Origin: CAG-492 sp035388585
Lineage (GTDB): Bacteria; Bacillota; Clostridia; TANB77; CAG-508
Direction: 5' to 3'
Length of the DNA stretch: 13,990 nucleotides
NCBI GenBank assembly: GCA_035388585.1
Contig: DAOOQE010000028.1
Location: 1-13,990, forward strand
Part shown: positions 9,596 to 13,990 of the stretch, piece by piece
How the letters are laid out: each line of letters starts with the position of its first letter
Numbering within the stretch: the stretch's first letter is position 1
The notes under the pieces: model-generated
Database searches by the model: none
Seen by the model: the letters and a program-made list of their open reading frames with translations, nothing else
What the model was told of the DNA's origin: nothing
Made by a program: the position numbers and the translations under genes

Positions 9596-9624
9596 GGTTT
9601 AACATAAAAAAAATTATTTGCCAA
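9596..9624 (-). promoter_or_regulatory. Degenerate copy of the phage promoter before the 118-aa gene
   Basis: The minus strand has TTGGCA (9619-9624), a 17-bp spacer very like that of the strong promoters, and TAAACC (9596-9601) where the others have TATACT or TATAAT. The -35 lies inside the last codons of the nadR gene. The leader that follows (GTGAAAGAAAG...AAGGAGTGATGTGAATG) also resembles the leader after the 10387 promoter. It is probably weak or dead. Confidence 0.5.
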
Positions 9625-10135
9625 GCATTTCATTAACAATTTTAATAATTTCATCTAATCTATCAGAATAATTTCCACCAATTTCTAATATTTTAAATCC
9701 CTTATTTAAATACATATTCTTTAATTTTTCATGCAACTGTTCACGTAGGTTTTGTTCAGAATTATATCTCATTCCATCATCTACCCACTTAACAGTAGGT
9801 TTTAGCATAATAACAAGATCATATCGAGTAGAATCAATAAATTTATCAATAAAATCAGAATTTTCATTTAAGTATAAATTTAAATAATATTGAGTAACTG
9901 TTGCATCTGTATCTATAAAATTTACTTTATTTGCTGTTCTAATTGCTTTGTATTCTTCTTCTCTATGCTGAATTGTAATCCTTTCAAAATCTTCAATTGT
10001 ATATACTTCTTCTGTTCCACCTAAAAATCTTTCTGCATAATATCTACCAACTTCTTCTACCCAAGATGTGTGATAAATTTTAGCAAGATATTTTACTAAT
10101 GTAGTTTTACCACAAGATTCAGTGCCAGTTATCAA
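9614..10135 (-). CDS. nadR: NadR-type ribosylnicotinamide kinase
   Basis: The product resembles the C-terminal kinase domain of NadR, which phosphorylates nicotinamide riboside to NMN for NAD salvage. From the TTG start it is 173 aa, with a P-loop GTESCGKTT (4-12), an EVGRYYAE segment, FIDTDATVTQYY with a DTD metal/substrate motif, and the family-typical KWVDDGMRYN. The N-terminal regulatory and adenylyltransferase domains of bacterial NadR are absent, as is common in phage versions. The start is odd: there is no ATG between an in-frame TGA at 10157-10159 and the P-loop, so TTG 10135 is the only usual alternative start and it has no clear ribosome binding site. It directly follows a truncated pnuC, its usual partner, and a deletion may have removed the original start. 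It contains no TAG. Confidence 0.85.
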   Translation of the reverse strand: MITGTESCGKTTLVKYLAKIYHTSWVEEVGRYYAERFLGGTEEVYTIEDFERITIQHREEEYKAIRTANKVNFIDTDATVTQYYLNLYLNENSDFIDKFIDSTRYDLVIMLKPTVKWVDDGMRYNSEQNLREQLHEKLKNMYLNKGFKILEIGGNYSDRLDEIIKIVNEMLGK

Positions 10136-10143
10136 TACATTTT

Positions 10144-10347
10144 TTACAAAATGACTTCATAATTTAAAATTTTTCCTTTTGCTACAAGAATAACACACCA
10201 AACCCCAGTTAAAGATGTAATAATACCAATTAAATTATCTTTCCAAAAAATAGATAATGCAATTATTAATACGGTTGCAATTGATAACCACAACTTTTCA
10301 AACAAAGACCAAGAATTAAAATAATTACTAAATTTAATTTTTTTCAT
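10144..10347 (-). pseudogene. pnuC: Truncated PnuC nicotinamide riboside transporter (N-terminal fragment)
   Basis: The 67-aa product matches the beginning of phage and bacterial PnuC: a WSLFEKLWLSIATV segment, a first membrane helix, FWKDNLIGIITSLTGVWCV with a second helix, and LVAKGKILNY. PnuC normally has about 200 or more residues and around seven membrane helices. Here the match ends after KILNY and the frame closes with EVIL and TAA, directly before nadR. The promoter (10387-10415), leader and AAGGAG site are intact, so it is transcribed and translated, but two helices should not form a transporter. An internal deletion that fused pnuC to the start of nadR is the simplest reading. An assembly collapse is the alternative. 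Confidence 0.75.
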
Positions 10348-10386
10348 TCATGTCACTCCTTCTTTTCTTTTTTCTTTTACACACAT

Positions 10387-10415
10387 AGTATACCATAAAA
10401 AAAGTGATTTGTCAA
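10387..10415 (-). promoter_or_regulatory. Sigma-70 promoter P3 for the pnuC-nadR-polymerase operon
   Basis: The minus strand has TTGACA (10410-10415), a 17-bp spacer and TATACT (10387-10392) preceded by TGG. The spacer is identical to that of the promoter at 12353. The TGA stop of the 41-aa gene lies within the -35 box. The predicted leader to the ATG at 10347 is about 33 nt. Confidence 0.88.
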
Positions 10416-10537
10416 GTAGTTATTTTTTTCTTTTTTTCTCTTAGCTCTGTTAAGACTTTTATCTTTTTATACAAGTCTAAAATTTTGGTATTTAATAATT
10501 CAAGTTTTTGTTCTAATATATTTTCAGGATTATCCAT
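10412..10537 (-). CDS. Small 41-aa lysine-rich helical protein
   Basis: No family recognised. ATG 10537 follows AGAGGTG with a suitable spacer, and the frame runs to a TGA that overlaps the -35 of the next promoter. The product (MDNPENILEQKLELLNTK..., then a Lys-rich tail) has a heptad-like spacing of Leu and Ile and could form one amphipathic helix or coiled coil. It would be co-transcribed with the methyltransferase if the hairpin at 10569-10592 is read through. It is short, so a chance ORF is not excluded, but the ribosome binding site and compact fit favour a real gene. Confidence 0.6.
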   Translation of the reverse strand: MDNPENILEQKLELLNTKILDLYKKIKVLTELREKKKKITT

Positions 10538-10568
10538 TTTTAACACCTCTATTATTTGTTTAACTTTT

Positions 10569-10592
10569 AAACCCCTCGATTTCGAGGGGTTT
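10569..10592 (-). terminator. Strong hairpin at the end of the methyltransferase gene
   Basis: A perfect 11-bp stem AAACCCCTCGA/TCGAGGGGTTT with a 2-base TT turn in DNA (a 4-base loop is more realistic in RNA) overlaps the TAA of the methyltransferase. On the minus strand it is followed by AAAGTT rather than a T run, so termination may be partial. RNA-end protection or processing is another possible role. Confidence 0.55.
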
Positions 10593-11139
10593 AGAGTATG
10601 ATATCACTTTCTATTTCATTACCCCATGAAGCCCAGCCTTCTACTTTTTCTCTTGCAAATAATTCTATTCTTGGTAAATCACCAAATAATTCTACAATTT
10701 TATTTCTAACTTCATCTGGTTTTTTGCTATGTTCTCTTCTTGGGGAAATTATAACAGAAGAAACTTTATTACTAATCGGCTTTAATTGACCTTTCATACC
10801 CATTAAACATATTTCACAATTACTTTTTGCATAATATCCTACACCAAAAAATGGTTTACCATTTTTAGAATTAGTTTTAATCCAACTAAATCCTAATGTA
10901 CGGTATCTAAAACCCCAATAGTCAAATACTTTAATTTGTTCATCTAAATAAGGAAATGTACACCAAAGAAATAATACACAATTTTCTTCTGCTAAATTAG
11001 AAATAGGAAGAGATTTAATCTCTTCCATAGTCATTAAACTATATTTATTAAAAACGCCGCCACCAAAACGAGTATTTATATTATTTCTACTATTATATTT
11101 CCATGGCGGATCAGCATAAATAATATTATATTTATTCAT
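10591..11139 (-). CDS. MT-A70-type N6-adenine DNA methyltransferase
   Basis: The product is a 182-aa S-adenosylmethionine-dependent methyltransferase of the MT-A70/Dam-like group, which in phages usually methylates adenine in DNA and may protect against host restriction. The catalytic DPPW lies at 10-13 in IIYADPPWKY, followed by a YSLMTMEEIKSLP segment and a FLWCT motif typical of the family. The C-terminal half includes SWIKTN and the RREHSKKPDE region, and it ends GWASWGNE close to the usual family terminus, so it looks complete. The start follows AGAGAGG with seven bases of spacing. No restriction endonuclease is adjacent, so it is an orphan. It contains no TAG, unlike the exonuclease gene 21 bases upstream. 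Confidence 0.92.
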   Translation of the reverse strand: MNKYNIIYADPPWKYNSRNNINTRFGGGVFNKYSLMTMEEIKSLPISNLAEENCVLFLWCTFPYLDEQIKVFDYWGFRYRTLGFSWIKTNSKNGKPFFGVGYYAKSNCEICLMGMKGQLKPISNKVSSVIISPRREHSKKPDEVRNKIVELFGDLPRIELFAREKVEGWASWGNEIESDIIL

Positions 11140-11160
11140 TTTTAAACCTCTCTTTTTTAA

Positions 11161-12315
11161 TTAACAAACCTATCGTAAAAATTTTAATATATCTATTTCA
11201 TCAATGATTTTATACTTTGAAAATAATTTATTTTTCTAAAAGTCTTTTAATAAATTAGAAAAAAACTCAGTTCTAAAACTATATTTATGTTTATATTCTA
11301 TATAAGTGTTAAACAAACTATTCATATCTGCTATCTAATTCATATTTATCATTTCTACTACATTATCAAAATTTATTAAATTTGTCATTTTATAATTTAT
11401 CTACATTGTATTGATATTTTGCAAAATAATCTTATCTGTATTGCTCAAAGTATCTTTATTCTATTCAAAATATAAATTTAAAGATTCGATAAATTGTTTT
11501 TGGGAGTGTGTAGGATTGAATAACTATTTATATTGATTATAAAACTATGACTATTTCTTCTACCCTATACCTTTAATTCCTTTTATATTATCACTTTTAT
11601 CTCCAGATATAATTTTTTCAAATAAAAAATAATCCTAATGAAATGTTTTTTCATCTTTAATATATACATTATGATAATTAAATTTAGTCTATAATCTTTT
11701 TTTAATTATATCATATATTACAATATTTAAATCTGATTTATCAGATAATAATTGTCTAAAATCTGAATCTGTACTGAATATAACATGTATTACTTCTTCT
11801 TTGCTATCAATAAAATGTTTATTATATTTTTCAATAAAATATCTAATCTAAAAATCTCCTTCTGTATAATAAACATTTACAAAATTTATTTTTTTCTATG
11901 ATGCTTTTAATATTTCTTGCACCTATTCCATATTGTATCTGAATGTTTCTCTTTTATCCATCATATCTTTATCATTTTCATCAAAATCTAATCCTAAAAA
12001 TTTATTGTTTCTATTCTATTTATATTCTTTATATATTTCTTTATGCTAAGAACTCCTACCTCTTTCAAAAAATAAATTATAATATATTCTATCTTTACCA
12101 AATTCTTTTTCATATCTTAATATAACATCCTATATATAAGATATAACTCTAACTATTGTACCAATATCTTTTGAATCAGAATTTTGTAGAGTGTTATAAT
12201 GTGTTGCAAATTCTCTAATAAATATATTGTTTCCATCTAAATATAATACTATTTTTGGATTTTTTAATCCATATTTTTTAAAATATGATTTTGGTAGGAC
12301 TACATCATTCTACAT
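11161..12315 (-). CDS. FEN-like 5'-3' exonuclease / RNase H-type nuclease (TAG read as Gln)
   Basis: This is a 384-aa structure-specific nuclease that would remove RNA primers or flaps during phage replication. The N-terminal catalytic motif is YLDGNN (D27), followed by FFERGR and the YKEYKQNR DNA-binding segment (its Q is TAG), then an acidic site in YTEGDF, STDSDF (D183, D185) and GDKSDNIKGIKGIG (D239, D242 and the helix-3-turn-helix). About 18 in-frame TAGs occur, including codon 2 and a late one at 11170; with TAG=Gln the end is LRQVC and TAA at 11161. I chose ATG 12315: it follows GGGGG and gives a leader of about 31 nt like the other operons. ATG 12333 in the same frame lacks a ribosome binding site. 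It heads the operon with the methyltransferase. Confidence 0.92.
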
Positions 12316-12352
12316 TGTATTATAAACCCCCATTCGGATTTTTAATTTTTCA

Positions 12353-12381
12353 ATTATACCATAAAAAAAGTGATTTGTCAA
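12353..12381 (-). promoter_or_regulatory. Sigma-70 promoter P4 for the exonuclease-methyltransferase operon
   Basis: The minus strand has consensus TTGACA (12376-12381), a 17-bp spacer and consensus TATAAT (12353-12358) with an extended -10 TGG. The spacer is identical to that of the promoter at 10387. It lies directly after the terminator at 12388-12412. Confidence 0.9.
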
Positions 12382-12387
12382 GTCCAA

Positions 12388-12412
12388 ATAAAAACCCCCA
12401 ATCAAGGGGGTT
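12388..12412 (-). terminator. Intrinsic terminator of the right-hand operon
   Basis: The stem AACCCCC (minus strand; plus 12406-12412) pairs with GGGGGTT (12393-12399) across a 6-base loop, followed by TTTTTATTT on the minus strand. It lies ten bases after the TAA of the 135-aa gene. Confidence 0.87.
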
Positions 12413-12421
12413 ATAATATTT

Positions 12422-12984
12422 TTAATTTAACATTTTTGCAAACTTATCTCTTACTTCTTTAATTTTTTGATCAGAAATAGCACCGTATTTATTAGTAATG
12501 TTGTTCTAATCATTTTGGACAGTATATATATTATTTAATAATACATACTAAGTTGTAAAATTATTATTAATTGGATTATTTATTATATCTGTATCTAAAT
12601 CTTTTATATCTTGTTTATCTATTCTTATACTATATTCTAATATTGGATTTTCTGTTTTTGATAGATATACAATTTGAACATCATTTGCTGAATGTATGTT
12701 TTTAATAACTACCTATAATATTTTTCTAATTTTTATCATTTTTTCAACTTGTGACTAAGAACTTGTTTTTGGATTTGCCATATTTAATATGTTCTATTCT
12801 ATAATATNNNNNNNNNNNNNNNNNNNNNNNNNNNNNNNNNNNNNNNNNNNNNNNNNNNNNNNNNNNNNNNNNNNNNNNNNNNNNNNNNNNNNNNNNNNNN
12901 NNNNNNNGACTAAGAACTTGTTTTTGGATTTGCCATATTTAATATGTTCTATTCTATAATATCTCCAACTTTTAAATTATTCAT
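12422..12984 (-). CDS. Unknown 135-aa protein, interrupted by an assembly gap (TAG read as Gln)
   Basis: Function not recognised. The start follows AAGGAG (AAGGAGATTATAATG) and gives MNNLKVGDIIEQNILNMA; the C-terminus ends RDKFAKMLN with TAA at 12422. The gene is split by 100 N, and the 55 bases on each side of the gap are identical. Removing the 100 N and one 55-base copy leaves 408 bases, exactly 136 codons in one frame, with TAGs in frame on both sides. As assembled, the two halves are out of frame. The gene is therefore almost certainly intact and the gap artificial. It overlaps the upstream 251-aa gene by eight bases. The product is probably soluble and partly helical. Confidence 0.8.
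12753..12807. repeat. 55-bp duplicate flanking the gap, left copy
   Basis: Identical to 12908-12962 over all 55 bases. It lies inside one reading frame and is a contig-end overlap rather than a biological repeat. Confidence 0.93.
12808..12907. other. Assembly gap of exactly 100 N
   Basis: The round length of 100 suggests a placeholder for a gap of unknown size. The flanking 55-bp identity shows that the two contig ends overlap and no sequence is missing. Confidence 0.95.
12908..12962. repeat. 55-bp duplicate flanking the gap, right copy
   Basis: Identical to 12753-12807. A length of 55 is a common k-mer size in de Bruijn graph assemblers, consistent with contig ends sharing one k-mer. Confidence 0.93.
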
Positions 12985-13732
12985 TATAATCTCCTTTTTG
13001 ATAATCAGACCAAAATAGTATTTCTTCTATTTCTTTTGCTTCTTTTAATACTAAATCTGAAACACTTAATATAGTAGTTTCAGTAAACATAGATTCTTTT
13101 AGATTACTTGCATTTAAAAGTGTAATGTATTCATTTATATTATTTAATGACTATTCTTTTAATAGATTCAATTCTTTTTTTATATTCATTCTATCACCTT
13201 TTAGCTTATCTGCAATTTTGTTTAATTTAATAAACTAATCTAACAAATCAAATTGATTTGAATTTTTCATTATTACATTTTTCATAATTGATTTTAAATT
13301 GCTGGCAATACTTGGTTTCAATTTATTTTTATAATCTCTAACATAACTTAGATGAATAGTTTGCAACGATTCACAATTTATTACTGTTTGAGATATTTTG
13401 CCGTCAAATATTGATATACCACTTGAAAATTTTAAATCTTTATCATTTATTCTAATAGATGGTGGTACAATATCAACCTCTTTTTTTGTTATTGTAATAG
13501 AATTATCAGATTTACTCTAAAAATTCGAATGTGATATTTTACACATTAACTATGTATCTCCGAAATTTTTAATGATACACTACGGTCTTTTTTTTACATT
13601 TGCTAATTTTTTCTTTTTAATTTCTTCCGTATCCGTTGGGTCTAATTTTATTGTTGCTGCATCTGCAAATGGAAAAAAATCAACATCTACAATATCACCA
13701 AATTGGTAATCATAATAATTAGACAAACTCAT
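12977..13732 (-). CDS. 251-aa protein with a possible PemK/MazF-like N-terminal domain (TAG read as Gln)
   Basis: Residues about 10-72 resemble the SH3-like fold of PemK/MazF: FGDIVDVDFFPFAD, then a loop, KKRPQCIIKNFGDT and QLMCKISHSN, which follow the family order (GD-V-V-D-PF, KRP, then a strand with a C/P-K-I-T-like end). This similarity is by eye and modest. The remaining 180 residues do not belong to a normal MazF (about 110 aa): they hold a beta-rich segment (to about 120) and then long helices. There is no convincing antitoxin, though a 54-aa coiled-coil-like protein precedes it. Five in-frame TAGs occur. The start ATG overlaps the upstream TGA by one base (TGATG) with GAGTGG just before it, and the stop TAA overlaps the next gene by eight bases, so translation of the three genes is probably coupled. 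Confidence 0.75.
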
Positions 13733-13896
13733 CACCACTCAAGTTTAATATTTTTTATTTTATTTTTAAAATCCTCTTTATTCTTTTGAAAAGTAATAAA
13801 ATAATCAACTCTGAGTTTTTTTGATTCTTCTAATTGATTATACTATTCAATTATTTTATTTATTAAATCTTCTTTAATATTCTAATTTTCAACCAT
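13732..13896 (-). CDS. Unknown 54-aa coiled-coil-like protein (TAG read as Gln)
   Basis: No family recognised. The frame starts MVENQNIKEDLINKIIEQYN and ends NIKLEW with a TGA sharing one base with the next ATG. Two TAG codons (codons 5 and 18) lie in the first third. The sequence is strongly helical with alternating charges. The ribosome binding site is weak (AAAGG about 13 bases upstream), but an upstream frame ends in TAA only two bases before this ATG, so reinitiation is plausible. Confidence 0.65.
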
Positions 13897-13898
13897 TA

Positions 13899-13982
13899 TT
13901 ATTTCGTTTCCTTTCCAATCACTGAAATATAGACATCTGAATCTTCTTTCATTAAATAAATAATTTTAAGTAATGTTATCTA
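13899..13982 (-). CDS. C-terminal end of an upstream gene, frame unclear
   Basis: An open frame ending SVIGKETK and TAA at 13899 runs back through LLKIIYLMKEDSDVYI and a TAG to an in-frame TAA at 13983-13985. It looks like the tail of a coding sequence (a short ATG start at 13952 would give only 17 aa), and the TAATAATG spacing to the next gene supports translation. A frameshift or sequence error near 13970-13985 could explain why the frame does not reach the edge. Low confidence. Confidence 0.3.
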
Positions 13983-13990
13983 TTATCTAC

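Noticed and set aside
12753..12962. Direct repeat as an attachment site or insertion target duplication
   Set aside because: The copies flank an N gap within one reading frame and are explained by contig overlap.
1..13990. Suppressor tRNA, other tRNA genes or a CRISPR array
   Set aside because: I saw no cloverleaf with a GTTCRA T-loop and CCA-like end, and no regularly spaced repeats. A tRNA scan would be decisive.
1..13990. TGA reassignment (table 4)
   Set aside because: TGA works as the stop of the polymerase, the 89-aa, 41-aa and 54-aa genes, with the next gene or signal starting at once, and no motif requires reading through TGA.

Overview
The window is AT-rich DNA from what looks like a double-stranded DNA bacteriophage that uses a modified genetic code. 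Every gene I can support lies on the minus strand. The large genes (DNA polymerase, 5'-3' exonuclease, DnaJ, a secreted metalloprotease) read through many in-frame TAG codons without losing frame or family motifs. All complete genes end in TAA or TGA. By eye there are about 100 in-frame TAGs. This fits TAG reassigned to glutamine (translation table 15), known from several lineages of gut phages. Read with the standard code, the window breaks into meaningless small ORFs. No suppressor tRNA is visible here.

Layout in transcription order, right to left. (1) 13896-12422: three accessory genes, namely a 54-aa protein, a 251-aa protein with a possible PemK/MazF-like N-terminus, and a 135-aa protein broken in the assembly by a 100-N gap flanked by a 55-bp duplicate. 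A terminator follows. (2) Promoter at 12353-12381, then a FEN-like 5'-3' exonuclease, an MT-A70-type adenine methyltransferase, a hairpin and a 41-aa protein. (3) Promoter at 10387-10415, then a truncated PnuC (nicotinamide riboside transporter), a NadR-type ribosylnicotinamide kinase, a 118-aa protein of unknown function, a complete family B DNA polymerase, an 89-aa protein and a terminator. (4) Promoter at 6144-6172, then 87-aa and 114-aa unknowns, a 128-aa paralogue of the 118-aa protein, a full-length DnaJ, and a 1266-aa secreted, probably lipid-anchored, multidomain zinc metalloprotease, then a terminator. (5) Promoter at 76-104 driving a gene that leaves the left edge.

The operons are punctuated by terminator-promoter pairs. 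The four promoters are near-perfect sigma-70 sites with 17-bp spacers, extended -10 elements and unusually conserved spacer sequences. A fifth, decayed copy lies before the 118-aa gene. Canonical promoters and strong AAGGAG ribosome binding sites argue for a host that is not a typical Bacteroidota; a Firmicute-like or spirochaete-like host is possible, but this is inference.

The replication and nucleic-acid genes (polymerase, exonuclease, methyltransferase) and NAD-salvage remnants are ordinary phage cargo. The unusual part is the 6.1-6 kb left operon, in which a TAG-rich DnaJ gene overlaps a giant secreted protease gene. No stretch longer than 300 bases is without a gene; the longest are 38-180, 6104-6216 and 12316-12421, and they hold the promoters and terminators listed.
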